Made by a program: the position numbers and the translations under genes. The notes below the pieces were generated by a model. The model was not told the DNA's origin, did not search any database, and was given only the letters and a program-made list of their open reading frames with translations. DNA of 32,091 bases, from assembly GCA_027314025.1 (NCBI GenBank), contig DAHVCP010000018.1:1-32091 (forward strand), written 5' to 3'. The DNA comes from Acidobacteriota bacterium (GTDB lineage Bacteria > Acidobacteriota > Terriglobia > Terriglobales > SCQP01). Positions within the stretch are counted from its first letter, which is position 1. Every line of letters begins with the position of its first letter. Below, piece after piece: positions 16,000 to 25,072 of the stretch.

Positions 16000-16659
16000 A
16001 TGCCCGCCGCCGAAGCCGTCGTCTGCGCATTATGCGGCCGGCCCGCCGCGGCAGGGCGGGAGCAAGCGATCGCCGGCGCGTGGCACACGTTCTGCTGCCC
16101 GGGCTGCGCGGAAGTGTACGCTCTGTCTGCCCGGCTGGGGGTGACGCCCGCTGCCGGCGCGGCGGCGCCGGACACCGACCTGGCGAGCCGCGCGGCGGGA
16201 ACGGCAAGCGGAACCGGGCGAATACTGACCTACCAAATCGGGGGAATGTGGTGCGCCTCCTGCGCATGGGGCATTGCGCGCTATTTGCGCCAATTGCCCG
16301 GCGTGCGCGCCGCGGCGGTGAATTATGCTAGCGGGAGTGCCGAGATCGAACTGGCGCCGGAAGCCGGCGACGGGCAAGAGCGCGTCAAAGCCGCCATCCG
16401 GGCGCTGGGCTATCAGCCACTGGCTCCGGGCGCGGAGCTTCTCGCCGGCCCAGGAACCGGCCTAGCGCTGCGCGCGGGGCTGGCGCTGTTTTTGGGCATG
16501 GGGGTGATGACGGTGAACTGGGCGCTCTACGCGCCGCAGTTGCACATCTCTACCTTGGACTCGGCCGGCGGACGCAACCTGCTGAACGGCGCCGGCGCCG
16601 CAGTCGCGGCAATCGCAGCACCGCGACCCGCTCGCGGAGGGCGGCAAGATCGCGCATAA
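16000..16659 (+). pseudogene. N-terminal stub of a heavy-metal P-type ATPase (CcoI/CopA-like)
   Basis: The ORF starts with ATG after GAGGG and encodes an N-terminal metal-binding region (CALCGRP, then HTFCCPGCAEVYAL), an HMA domain (IGGMWCASCAWGIARYLRQLPGV, with the CxxC motif) and the first membrane helix (ALRAGLALFLGMGVMTVNWALYAPQL). This is the order found in copper ATPases of the FixI/CcoI type that serve cbb3 oxidase assembly. Homology stops near 16590; the ion channel, DKTGT phosphorylation and nucleotide domains are all missing, whereas a full protein has about 750-800 residues. The last 20-25 residues come from the antisense of the neighbouring coiled-coil gene. It is a deletion remnant. 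Confidence 0.8.
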
Positions 16660-16903
16660 TTGTCAGCTCGATCGCTGCACGGCTTTCGCGCAAGGCGGCC
16701 AGAAGCTCGGCATGGCGGGCATCCGCCTTTTGGTCCATGGCGTCCAGCCGCCGGTCCATTGAGTCCAGGCGCTTGTCCATTGCATCAAGGCGCTTGTCCA
16801 CCTCGGAGCGCTGCGCGTTGAATTCAGCGCGCAGCTCGCGCAGTTCTGGGACCAAAAGATCCTGGACGACCCGGCGAATGCCATCCACGATGTTCTCGGT
16901 CAC
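16550..16903 (-). CDS. short coiled-coil protein, C-terminus probably truncated
   Basis: From the GTG at 16903 (GGAG upstream) the protein has 117 residues. After TENIVDGIRRVVQDLLVPELRE comes a regular heptad coiled coil with RLDAMDK-type repeats and then IMRDLAALRERVAVL. After VAVL the sequence turns into Arg-rich noise that is antisense to the P-type ATPase stub, so the original C-terminus seems lost. I do not recognise a family with a known function. It is on the uvrB strand, 34 nt downstream of the uvrB stop. Confidence 0.55.
   Translation of the reverse strand: MTENIVDGIRRVVQDLLVPELRELRAEFNAQRSEVDKRLDAMDKRLDSMDRRLDAMDQKADARHAELLAALRESRAAIELTIMRDLAALRERVAVLRLPRLRRRRRSAGCVRRPSPR
16733..16802. 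repeat. 21-bp tandem repeat coding for heptads
   Basis: Three and a third copies of a 21-bp unit beginning GTCC (16733, 16754, 16775, 16796) encode the repeated RLDxMD heptads of the coiled-coil protein. The copies are similar but not identical. Confidence 0.8.
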
Positions 16904-16937
16904 AGCGCCCGCTCCACAGCAGTAGTGTATGCCAGCT

Positions 16938-18926
16938 TTAGGTCTCCAGACGCATCTCACGCAGCCCGCGCAAACGGTCGCGAATCGCCGCGGCGCGCTC
17001 AAATTCGAAGGCCGCCGCCGCCTCTCGCATTTCCGCCTCCATCTGGGCCAGGTAGGCGTCCAACTCCTCGCGATTGGCAAAGCTGGAGATCTCCCGCTCG
17101 GGCGCCGCCTCGCGGGCCTCCGGTTCACCGGCGGCAGTGGCCACCAGGGACATATCCAACGGCCGGGCAACGCTGCGGGGAGTGATGTTGTGTTCCCGGT
17201 TGTAGGCGGCTTGGATCTCGCGCCGCCGGTTGGTTTCCGCCAGCGCCTGGCGCATCGAGTCCGTCTCGACATCGGCGTACAGGATCGCCCGGCCATTCAG
17301 GTGCCGGGCCGCGCGGCCGACGGTTTGGATCAGCGAGCCGGTGGAGCGGAGGAAGCCCTCCTTGTCGGCGTCCAAAATGGCGACGAGAGATACTTCCGGC
17401 AGATCCAAGCCCTCGCGCAGCAGATTGATGCCGATGAGCACGTCAAAGTCGCCGCGGCGCAGGTCGCGCAGGATGCGGATGCGTTCCAGCGTCTCGATCT
17501 CGCTGTGCATGTAGCGGCAGCGGACGCCGGCTTCGCTGTAATACTCGGTCAGATCCTCGGCCATGCGCTTGGTCAGCGTGGTGACCAGCACGCGTTCGCC
17601 GAGGGCGGCGCGGTCGCGGATCTCGGCCAGCAAGTCATCAATCTGCCCGCGGCTGGGCCGCACCTCGACGACCGGATCCAGCAGGCCGGTGGGCCGAATC
17701 ACCTGCTCCACCACCACGCCGGCGGATTTGGTCAGTTCATGAGGGCCGGGCGTGGCGGAGACGAAGATCACCTGGCTGACGCGGGCTTCGAACTCGGCGA
17801 ACTGCAGCGGCCGGTTGTCCAATGCGGAGGGCAGGCGAAAGCCAAAATCAATCAGCGTCTGCTTGCGCGCCCGGTCGCCGTTGTACATGCCGCGCAGTTG
17901 CGGCACGGTCTGATGGCTCTCATCCACCAGCACCAGCGCATCGGGAGGAAGATAGTCGAGCAGCGTCGGCGGCGCCTCGCCGGGCTGGCGTCCGGTGAAG
18001 TGGCGGGAGTAGTTCTCGACGCCGTGGCAATAACCGATCTCCCGCATCATCTCGACATCGAAGCGCGTGCGTTGCTCCAGCCGCTGCGCCTCCATCACCT
18101 TGCCCTGGCGCTGCAACTGCGGCCGCCATTGCTCCAGCTCGGCGAGGATGGATTGCAGGGCCCTTTCCTTGGTCTCCGGCGTGATGACGTAGTGGGTTTT
18201 GGGGTAGACCGCCAGCCGGGTGAATTTCTGCTGCACGCGGCCGAGCAACGGGTCCACCTGCGACAGCGATTCAATCTGGTTGCCCCACAGCTCGATGCGT
18301 TGGATGTAATCCTCGTAGGGCGGATAGATTTCTATCACATCGCCGCGCACGCGGAAGGTGCCGCGGCGGAAGTCGGTGTCCGCGCGCTCATAGAGGATTT
18401 CCACGAGCTTTGCCAGGATCTCTTCGCGGCGAATGCGCTGCCCCTTTTCCAGCAGCAACAACATGCCGTAATAGGCCTCCGGCGAGCCCAGGCCGTAGAT
18501 GCAGGACACGGAAGCGACGATCAGGCAGTCGCGGCGCTCGAACAGCGAACGGGTGGCGGAGAGGCGGAGCTTATCCAGCTCGGCATTAATGGTCGCTTCT
18601 TTTTCAATGTAGACGTCGGCGGCGGGAATGTAGGCTTCCGGCTGGTAGTAGTCGTAGTAGGAGACGACGTACTCGACGGCGTTGTGGGGAAAGAAGGAGC
18701 GGAACTCATGGTACAGCTGCGCCGCCAAGGTTTTGTTGTGGGCCAGCACCAGCGCCGGCCGGCCGAGCGCCTCGACGACCTTGGCCATGGTGTAGGTTTT
18801 TCCGGACCCGGTGACGCCGAGCAGCACCTGGTTGGGTTCGCCTTGGCGGGCGGCGCGGATCAACTCCGCGATCGCCCGCCCCTGATCCCCGCGCGGCTGG
18901 TAGCCGCTCACCAGCTGGAACTCCAT
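16938..18926 (-). CDS. uvrB: UvrB, excinuclease ABC subunit B
   Basis: A full-length 662-residue UvrB. It verifies damage and loads UvrC in nucleotide excision repair. Walker A GVTGSGKT is at 37-44, the DNA-inserting beta-hairpin with [12 protein letters not shown] at 90-101, followed by motifs [59 protein letters not shown] in sequence order, each cut in the family-typical place, and a C-terminal UVR motif (about 622-657). An in-frame TAG sits 6 nt upstream of the ATG, so this start is forced. Confidence 0.97.
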   Translation of the reverse strand: MEFQLVSGYQPRGDQGRAIAELIRAARQGEPNQVLLGVTGSGKTYTMAKVVEALGRPALVLAHNKTLAAQLYHEFRSFFPHNAVEYVVSYYDYYQPEAYIPAADVYIEKEATINAELDKLRLSATRSLFERRDCLIVASVSCIYGLGSPEAYYGMLLLLEKGQRIRREEILAKLVEILYERADTDFRRGTFRVRGDVIEIYPPYEDYIQRIELWGNQIESLSQVDPLLGRVQQKFTRLAVYPKTHYVITPETKERALQSILAELEQWRPQLQRQGKVMEAQRLEQRTRFDVEMMREIGYCHGVENYSRHFTGRQPGEAPPTLLDYLPPDALVLVDESHQTVPQLRGMYNGDRARKQTLIDFGFRLPSALDNRPLQFAEFEARVSQVIFVSATPGPHELTKSAGVVVEQVIRPTGLLDPVVEVRPSRGQIDDLLAEIRDRAALGERVLVTTLTKRMAEDLTEYYSEAGVRCRYMHSEIETLERIRILRDLRRGDFDVLIGINLLREGLDLPEVSLVAILDADKEGFLRSTGSLIQTVGRAARHLNGRAILYADVETDSMRQALAETNRRREIQAAYNREHNITPRSVARPLDMSLVATAAGEPEAREAAPEREISSFANREELDAYLAQMEAEMREAAAAFEFERAAAIRDRLRGLREMRLET

Positions 18927-19130
18927 TCCCTAGCGTAACGTGGGACCTTTCCGCACCGCTGGATCGGCGGACCGACCACCGTTCCCGACGACGACCGGCT
19001 TGGGGCGGCGGCGTGCAAGCCCTTCCGCCGAAACCGGAATGCCGGGAGGCGCATCTAAATGGATGAGAGAATGCGTCGAGAGGAGTGGAACGGGGGCCCG
19101 TGGGTCCGCCGCTAGCCACCTGAATTCCGT

Positions 19131-20006
19131 ATGCAAGTTTTCAAGACCACGCTGCTGCTGACCATTTTGACGCTCGCGTTCCTGCTGGTCGGGGATTGGC
19201 TGGGGGGACAGTTGGGCATGATCATCGCCTTGGTCTTCGCCGCCGCGCTGAACTTCGGCTCCTATTTCTATTCCGACAAAATCGCCCTGCGCACCTATCG
19301 GGCGCAGGCGGTCAGCCGGGAAGAATCGCCGCGCGTGTATCGCATTCTGGAAAATCTGACGGGCCGGGAGAACCTGCCCATGCCCAAGGTCTACGTCATT
19401 CCCACCGATTCACCGAACGCGTTCGCGACCGGCCGGAATCCGCAGCACGCTTCCGTGGCGGTCACCGCCGGCATCCTCAATTTGCTGAATGACGAGGAGT
19501 TGACCGGCGTGCTCGGCCACGAACTCGGCCATGTCCGCAATCGCGATATTTTGATCAGCTCGATCGCCGCCACCGTGGCCGGAGCGATCATGATGATCGC
19601 GCGCTTTGCCGGCTGGGCGGCGATGTTCGGCGGCTTCGGCGGGGAGCGCGACCGCGGCGACGGGGGCGTATTCGGGGCGCTGGCGCTGATGATCCTGGCG
19701 CCCATCGCCGCGCTCATGATCCAGATGGCGATCTCCCGCTCCCGCGAATACGCGGCTGACGAAAGCGGCGCCAAGTGGACCGGCAACCCGGTGGCATTGG
19801 CGCGGGCGCTGGAAAAGCTGCAGAATTACGCCCATGTCCGGCCCATGGCGGCCACCGCCTCGACCGCGCACTTGTTCATCATCCAGCCGCGGACGCGGCA
19901 AATGTTCGCCAATTTGTTCTCCACGCACCCGCCCATTCCCAAGCGCATTCAACGTTTGATTGGGCGTCCCAGCGTCGAGTATCAATCCACGGAACTCGGC
20001 GGCTAG
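19131..20006 (+). CDS. htpX: HtpX, membrane metalloprotease (M48)
   Basis: A 291-residue protein. Two N-terminal membrane helices (about 7-20 and 28-46) precede the protease domain with HELGH (H130, E131, H134) and third zinc ligand E206 in SREYAADESGA; two further helices flank 143-165 and 180-200. This is the standard HtpX layout, used for quality control of inner-membrane proteins. The start has only a weak ribosome binding site. It is transcribed divergently from uvrB across a 200-bp gap in which I see no clear promoter. Confidence 0.95.
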   Translation: MQVFKTTLLLTILTLAFLLVGDWLGGQLGMIIALVFAAALNFGSYFYSDKIALRTYRAQAVSREESPRVYRILENLTGRENLPMPKVYVIPTDSPNAFATGRNPQHASVAVTAGILNLLNDEELTGVLGHELGHVRNRDILISSIAATVAGAIMMIARFAGWAAMFGGFGGERDRGDGGVFGALALMILAPIAALMIQMAISRSREYAADESGAKWTGNPVALARALEKLQNYAHVRPMAATASTAHLFIIQPRTRQMFANLFSTHPPIPKRIQRLIGRPSVEYQSTELGG

Positions 20007-20204
20007 GCGCCAGTCGCGCGGCCGGATCTGCTGCTCCCTTCACGCGAGGAATTGACCGGCGCGGGCGCCGCCGCCGGCGGGGGCGTCCTGCCTTGATTGG
20101 CGCGCCTGCACCACCCTGGCAACATCGCGCGCCCCCGCGATCCGTGCACCGCCCCCGTTTGGGCGGATTGCCGCTAGCGCTGCGATTGCAGGAGTCTGGA
20201 GGCT

Positions 20205-20783
20205 ATGCAAAGCAACCGCTGTCTGCGCGGCGGGGCGGAATTGTTGCTGCTACTCTGCGCCACTGCCAGCGCCGCCGGCTGCGGCAGCCATCGCCAGAGA
20301 ATCTTCGCGTATCGCTTGCCGAATTATCCCTTGGCGGCACGCGCACCCACGGCGGCGGTCAGTCCTGACGGTCGCGCGCCGGCGTCTCGACGCGATTACC
20401 GCGATCCGGCGCGGCGCTCGCCGCGCCTATTCTCCGACACCAGCTACCTTCGGTCTCGCCGCCGGAACGCCTTGCGGCGGTCGCAGCGCGTCGGCAGGGA
20501 AGCGCGCAACCGGCCCTTCCGCCGTACACCGCAGCACCCCAGGCGGCGCGGGTACCGGTATGGTCATCGCCGCAGCCGGCCTGAGGACCTCAATCAGATC
20601 TCGCTATCTCAGCTGGAGCGTATTCCCGGGTTGACCCCCGCCTTGGCCGCACGCATCATTGCCGCCCGGCCGTTCCGCTCCAAACGCACTCTATTGCTGC
20701 GCGGCTATTTGCCGCGGGCAGCCTACGACCAGGCAAAAAGCTACCTGGTCGTGCATCGCGCCGACCGGATGCGCCGACGCTAA
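20205..20783 (+). CDS. secreted helix-hairpin-helix (ComEA-like) protein
   Basis: A 192-residue protein. The N-terminus has a hydrophobic signal segment (ELLLLLCATASAAG) followed by Cys26, a weak lipobox because the -3 residue is Ala. A strongly basic, Arg-rich low-complexity middle (about 30-125) follows. The C-terminus (127-182) is a helix-hairpin-helix unit: DLNQISLSQLERIPGLTPAL, AARIIAARPF, then LLLRGYLP and AYDQAKSYLVV. ComEA-type proteins bind DNA outside the membrane during transformation. Here the basic region plus HhH would suit nucleic acid binding at the cell surface, but that is inference. Its stop overlaps the convergent gene by 4 nt. Confidence 0.7.
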   Translation: MQSNRCLRGGAELLLLLCATASAAGCGSHRQRIFAYRLPNYPLAARAPTAAVSPDGRAPASRRDYRDPARRSPRLFSDTSYLRSRRRNALRRSQRVGREARNRPFRRTPQHPRRRGYRYGHRRSRPEDLNQISLSQLERIPGLTPALAARIIAARPFRSKRTLLLRGYLPRAAYDQAKSYLVVHRADRMRRR

Positions 20784-21028
20784 GCCGCCCGGTGGGTGGA
20801 GGGCTGGGCCGTCTTGGCGGCGCGCGCCGCCGTTTTGGCGGCATGTTGCCGGCGGTGTTCCTCCCAGCGCCGCTTGGCCGCTTCCGAGATACGCGCCCGG
20901 CCCTCGGGACTCAGCCGGTTGCTGGGCGCCCCGGACAGCAATTCCTCCAGCGTGCGAATCGCCTGATTCAGCCGCACCTGCTCGCGCCGCAATTCATCCA
21001 GTGACCGTTGCAGTTGAGATGTGTTCAC
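20780..21028 (-). CDS. small basic coiled-coil protein, hypothetical
   Basis: An 82-residue protein from a GTG at 21028, preceded by AAAGGTGAG. The N-terminal half (QLQRSLDELRREQVRLNQAIRTLEELL) is a coiled coil. The C-terminal half holds LSPEGRARISEAAKRRWEEHR and an Ala/Lys tail resembling short DNA-binding motifs such as NUMOD3-like or histone-like tails. It may be a nucleoid-associated or regulatory protein; I cannot assign a function. Confidence 0.65.
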   Translation of the reverse strand: MNTSQLQRSLDELRREQVRLNQAIRTLEELLSGAPSNRLSPEGRARISEAAKRRWEEHRRQHAAKTAARAAKTAQPSTHRAA

Positions 21029-21097
21029 GTTCCACTCACCTTTCTACAAGGAACTCACTCACTTTAGACGAAGATCAGCGCCGGAAGGATGACCTGT

Positions 21098-21153
21098 CCG
21101 GGGGGAACTCTCCCCGCCGGTATGAAATCGGGAATACGCCAAAGATGTTCCCG
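21098..21153. other. two small inverted repeats between minus-strand genes
   Basis: GGGGA/TCCCC (21102-21115) lies inside CCGG/CCGG (21098-21120), and CGGGAA/TTCCCG spans 21129-21153. They sit just after the stop of the M48 gene and could form an RNA end structure, but neither is followed by a T-run. Confidence 0.3.
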
Positions 21154-21163
21154 TTCTGGACCG

Positions 21164-22180
21164 CTAATGGCTGCTGGGCCGTTTGAGGACCGGCGGACCC
21201 GGGAGCGCCGACTTGGGCGGCGCCGCCGGCTTTCCGACCTTGGCCCCGTGGAGGATCTTTTTCAGCCTCATCTGCATCTGATTGAATGCCGAGGTATTGA
21301 CGATATACTCGGGGCGCGGGGGCAGATAATCCCGGATTTCCATGTCGCTGCGCTTGATCCGCGCCGGGGTCTGCGGATGGCTGGCAAACGCCCGGGCCAT
21401 AAATCCCGGTTGCGTTTGCTGATCCTTCTCCAGGGTTTGAAACGCGCGCACGAGTCCGTTCGGGTCGAAGCCCGCTTTCCACAGATACTGAATCCCGAGC
21501 CAATCGGCCTCCCGCTCGTCCGCGCGGGAGAAGCGCTCAAACTGCAAAGGCAGGGCGACATTGGCCGCTTCTTCCGCTCCCAGCCCCGCCAGCCCCGGAC
21601 CGGCGGCGATCACCAGCGGAATCGAGGCGAGCGACAGCAGGTCACGCTGGGTCATCTTTTTGGTCACATGCCGGCAGGCGACATGACCCAGTTCGTGCGC
21701 CATTACCCCCGCCAACTCGTCCTCATCGTGCAGGGCCACGATGGCGCCGCTGTTGACGAAAAAATATCCGCCGGGCAGGGTGAAGGCATTGACTTGCGGA
21801 TTGCGCAAAACGTAGACCGTGACCGGGATGTGGACGTCGGAGTTGCGCACTATGTTCTGCGCCAGGCGGTTGACAAACTCATCCACCACCGGATCCTTGA
21901 TGACCACGCTGGTGGCCAGGATTTGGTGCGCCCAGGCCTGGCCCATGGCCAGCGCCTTTTTCGCTGAATAGAAATTCAATCCCCCGGCGACATTGCGATG
22001 GCCGATGAGGTAGACGTCATTGATCGGCTTCTGCTTGCTGGGGTTGTACTTCTGCGCCATCAGCGGAATGCAGAGCGCCGGCGCCAGCAGCAGGCTCAGC
22101 GCCACCTGCGGGGCCCAGTGGCGAAGAAGGGGACGCATGCGGATGCGGCGCAATGGAGACAGCAGCGAGAACCGGGGCAT
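21164..22180 (-). CDS. periplasmic M48-family metalloprotease (BepA/LoiP-like)
   Basis: The ATG at 22180 follows GGAG at 7 nt and gives 338 residues; the frame reaches back to 22222. An export signal covers about residues 16-42 (VALSLLLAPALCIPLMAQ). The protease domain has HELGH at 162-166 and a downstream SRADEREADWLGIQYL motif with the third zinc ligand Glu. There are no other obvious membrane helices, so it is probably periplasmic, like BepA/YfgC-type proteases that control outer-membrane protein assembly, but the TPR domain of BepA is absent. The C-terminus is Pro-rich. It is the third M48 protease of this window. Confidence 0.88.
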   Translation of the reverse strand: MPRFSLLSPLRRIRMRPLLRHWAPQVALSLLLAPALCIPLMAQKYNPSKQKPINDVYLIGHRNVAGGLNFYSAKKALAMGQAWAHQILATSVVIKDPVVDEFVNRLAQNIVRNSDVHIPVTVYVLRNPQVNAFTLPGGYFFVNSGAIVALHDEDELAGVMAHELGHVACRHVTKKMTQRDLLSLASIPLVIAAGPGLAGLGAEEAANVALPLQFERFSRADEREADWLGIQYLWKAGFDPNGLVRAFQTLEKDQQTQPGFMARAFASHPQTPARIKRSDMEIRDYLPPRPEYIVNTSAFNQMQMRLKKILHGAKVGKPAAPPKSALPGPPVLKRPSSH

Positions 22181-22279
22181 CGGCAGGCTCCGCATGGGGT
22201 GGGGGGTGAGAAACGCGCTCATATTTAAGACGACATCCGGCGGCGTCAGGTTTCAACCCGCGCCCACCCGTGGCCCGGC

Positions 22280-23743
22280 TCACTTGCCCACGCAAAAGCG
22301 CGCAAAGATCACTCCCAGTATATCTTCGGTCGTCGTTGGCCCGGTGATCTCATCCAGGCTCCGCAACCCCGCATGCAGATCCACCAGCACCGCTTCGTGC
22401 GGCAGGCCGCCCGCCAGCGCCGCCGCCGCCCGCCGCAGCGCGTTTTGCAGTTCCTGCAAACAGTCGGCATGGCGCGCATTGGTCAAAAAGTCACCGTTTC
22501 CGTCTAGGTCAGGCAGGCAATGCCGCCGTAGCTGGCTCCGCAGCGCCTGGACGCCGCCTCCCGTGCGCGCGGAAACTAACGGAACCGCTTCCCCAGCCAT
22601 CCAATCGCCCCCCGCCCCAGCCCATGCAGCTGCCAGCTCGGCTGCGCTCAGGCGGGGCGCAAGGTCCCATTTGTTCAGGGCCGGTAGGCAATGGGGCCAA
22701 TGCGCTAGCCGGTGCAGCAGCGCCGTGTCCTCCGGCTGGAGGGGTTGGGAACCGTCAAAAAGCGCCAGAACCAGCTCTGCATCGGCGGCCGCCTGCCAGC
22801 TGCGCTCGATTCCCAGCACCTCCGGCTCGCTTTCCCCTTGCCGCAGCCCGGCGGTATCCACCAATCGCAGCGGGATGCCATCCAGATCCATGGCCTCCGC
22901 GATCGTATCCCGCGTGGTGCCCGGCGCGGCCGTCACGATGGCTCGCTCGCTCGCCAACAGCGCATTGAACAGGCTGGACTTGCCCACGTTCGGCCGACCG
23001 ACGATCGCCACCGTCAATCCTTCGCGCACGATGCGCCCGTGGCGAAAACCCGCCAATGCCCGCGCCGTCTGCCGATCCAGTTCGGCAATGCCGGCGGCGA
23101 TGAATGGATCGCTCGCCACGGGAACATCGTCTTCGGCGAAGTCAATCCCTGCCTCGAGTCGGGCAATCCATTCCACCAGGACCTCCCGCAACGGCCCGAG
23201 CTGGCGGGCTACCGACCCTTGCATTTGCCGCGCCGCCACCCGGGCCTGCCAAAGCGTTTCCGCGGAGATCAGGTCATGCACCGCTTCCGCCTGGGCCAAA
23301 TCCAGCCGTCCATGGAGAAACGCCCGGCGGGTGAATTCGCCCGGGGCGGCCAAACGGGCCCCCGCACCTACCGCCGCCTGCACAATCGCCGCCAGGAGCA
23401 CCGGCGCCCCGTGCCCGGAAATTTCCACCACATCCTCCGCGGTGTAGGAGCGGGGGGCCGGGAAGTAGGTCACCAAGACTTCATCCAAAGCACCGGCGCC
23501 CTGCGTGGGCTCGCGACCGGCGCCATTGGGCTGAGCCACCGCAACGGGGAAAATCATCCGCCGCACCTGGCGGGGAACCAGCGCCGGAACCGCTCCGTCC
23601 TCTAAGCGCAAAATCGCCCGCGCGACGTCCGCGGCGCGGGGGCCGGAAAGGCGGACGATCCCCAGGCCTCCCCGTCCGGCGGGAGTGGCCACGGCAACGA
23701 TGGTCTCCCGGTCTTGCGCGCGCCAATCCTCCGACCTGTCCAT
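22280..23743 (-). CDS. mnmE: MnmE (TrmE), tRNA modification GTPase
   Basis: A 487-residue protein. Together with MnmG it modifies the wobble uridine of certain tRNAs. The N-terminal folate-binding domain (DTIVAVAT-like start, APGEFTRRAFLHGRLDLAQ at about 133-150), the helical domain and the inserted G domain are all present: P-loop GRPNVGKSS 249-257, G2 GTTRDT, G3 DTAG 296-299 and G4 NKWD 357-360. It ends in FCVGK, close to the invariant FC[IV]GK with the essential Cys484. Divergent from the receiver-domain gene. Confidence 0.97.
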   Translation of the reverse strand: MDRSEDWRAQDRETIVAVATPAGRGGLGIVRLSGPRAADVARAILRLEDGAVPALVPRQVRRMIFPVAVAQPNGAGREPTQGAGALDEVLVTYFPAPRSYTAEDVVEISGHGAPVLLAAIVQAAVGAGARLAAPGEFTRRAFLHGRLDLAQAEAVHDLISAETLWQARVAARQMQGSVARQLGPLREVLVEWIARLEAGIDFAEDDVPVASDPFIAAGIAELDRQTARALAGFRHGRIVREGLTVAIVGRPNVGKSSLFNALLASERAIVTAAPGTTRDTIAEAMDLDGIPLRLVDTAGLRQGESEPEVLGIERSWQAAADAELVLALFDGSQPLQPEDTALLHRLAHWPHCLPALNKWDLAPRLSAAELAAAWAGAGGDWMAGEAVPLVSARTGGGVQALRSQLRRHCLPDLDGNGDFLTNARHADCLQELQNALRRAAAALAGGLPHEAVLVDLHAGLRSLDEITGPTTTEDILGVIFARFCVGK

Positions 23744-23846
23744 GGTTCCATTTTCTCCCGCCCTTCCGGCCAGGACGCAGGAAAGCTAGCTGGGCGGAGG
23801 GCCAATTTCATAGCCATTGGGACCAATTTTGTGAAAGGATGTTGCC

Positions 23847-25028
23847 GTGGCCTACAGCATCCTACTCGCCGATGACAGCCAGCATGCGCAGCGTGACGGC
23901 AGCCGCATTCTCTCCGAGTTGGGGTATGAGGTGGTCACGGTTAGCAATGGCTCCGCGGCATTGCAGCAGCTGGAAGGCCGGCCATTTGATCTGGTCATTG
24001 CCGACACCTCCATGCCTGGGTTGACCGGGCTGGAAGTTTGCCAGCGCATCCGTGAGCGCCCCGAATGGACAAGCCTTCCCGTCCTGCTGGCGTTGGCCGC
24101 CTTCGAGTTGTATGACGCGGGCGAAGGGCGCCGCGCCGGTGCTGACGACGTCATTCAAAAGCCGTTCATTCCGTCGGCGCTGGAGCGCACCGTTCAGACA
24201 CTTCTGGCGAAGTCCGGCAAAGTCGCCGTCCCCGCCGCCGCCGGGGATGCGACCGTGAAGACGAATGCCGCCGCCGAGGGCGCTGCCTCAGCTCTAGACG
24301 CCAGGGAAGCGGTGGGCGACGATCGCCCGCCGGCCCCGGCTGAAGAGTCCGCCTCGGCCGCCAGCGAACCCATGTCCGCTGCGCCGCGCACTGAACCTGC
24401 ACCGGAAGTCGAAACCGATTTCGGCGCGGGCGAATCCGAGCCGCGGGTGGAATCGCCCGCCCCCGCTCGGGGACCAGCGGTGTCTGCCGCCGCGGTGGAT
24501 TCCGCCGCTGAGCCGGACACGCTGGAAGCGGTCCCGGCCTTGCCATTCCCGGCCGTGGAAGCATCCGACCAGCCACCCCACGCATTTTCCGCTCCGGCGG
24601 AACCGATTCGCCCGCGTTGGGAGGTGGAAGCGTTGGAGGTGGTTTCAGAAGACGATGTAACGCCCATGCCCGCCACTCCTCCGCCGGCAGCCGCCGCTGC
24701 CGCCGACGCCGGCCCACTGCTGTCCGCCTCCGCCGCCCCCGCGCCGGGTAGCTGGCTGGCGACGTTGGCCGAACTCAAGACTGCGGTGGAGTCCGCTCCG
24801 CAAGCGGCGCCTCCCGCGCCCAAACCGGCGGCCGCCGCCGAGCCGGAAGATGTCTTGTTGTCGGCGTGGCGCGAGGCCATGGCCGCCGCACCTAACTCCC
24901 GTGCCCAGGTGGATTTGGCCGCTGCCCTGAATGCGGTGGATGAAGTTTTGGCGCAATATCTGGCGCCTATGATCGCGGGCGAAGCCAGCGACCAAATCGG
25001 CCGCCGCCTGCGGGCGTTGTCCCACTGA
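23847..25028 (+). CDS. receiver-domain protein with long Ala/Pro-rich tail
   Basis: From a GTG at 23847 with AAAGGA upstream, 393 residues. Residues 1-120 are a CheY-like receiver with acidic pair D9/D10, phosphoacceptor D53 (LVIADTSMPGL) and K105 (IQKPF). The conserved Thr/Ser of the switch is Ala82 (LPVLLALAAF), so signalling may be unusual. The rest (about 130-340) is low-complexity Ala/Pro/Glu and probably disordered; a short conserved-looking end (about 340-393) includes LSAWREAMAAAPNSRAQ. Similar receiver proteins with GYEVVTVSNGSAAL-type sequences are, as I recall, frequent in acidobacteria. No DNA-binding or enzymatic output domain is visible. Confidence 0.85.
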   Translation: MAYSILLADDSQHAQRDGSRILSELGYEVVTVSNGSAALQQLEGRPFDLVIADTSMPGLTGLEVCQRIRERPEWTSLPVLLALAAFELYDAGEGRRAGADDVIQKPFIPSALERTVQTLLAKSGKVAVPAAAGDATVKTNAAAEGAASALDAREAVGDDRPPAPAEESASAASEPMSAAPRTEPAPEVETDFGAGESEPRVESPAPARGPAVSAAAVDSAAEPDTLEAVPALPFPAVEASDQPPHAFSAPAEPIRPRWEVEALEVVSEDDVTPMPATPPPAAAAAADAGPLLSASAAPAPGSWLATLAELKTAVESAPQAAPPAPKPAAAAEPEDVLLSAWREAMAAAPNSRAQVDLAAALNAVDEVLAQYLAPMIAGEASDQIGRRLRALSH

Positions 25029-25072
25029 ACTCCATCCGCCGGGCCACTGCGGCGATGCTTCGCTTCGCGGTC

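Noticed and set aside
16929-18938. 669-codon plus-strand open frame opposite uvrB
   Set aside because: Exact shadow of UvrB; the composition (His/Gln/Ala-rich) is typical of antisense frames in high-GC genes.
20149-20166. CCGCCC/GGGCGG hairpin as terminator of htpX
   Set aside because: No T-run follows and it lies 140 bp after the stop; a chance palindrome in GC-rich DNA is as likely.
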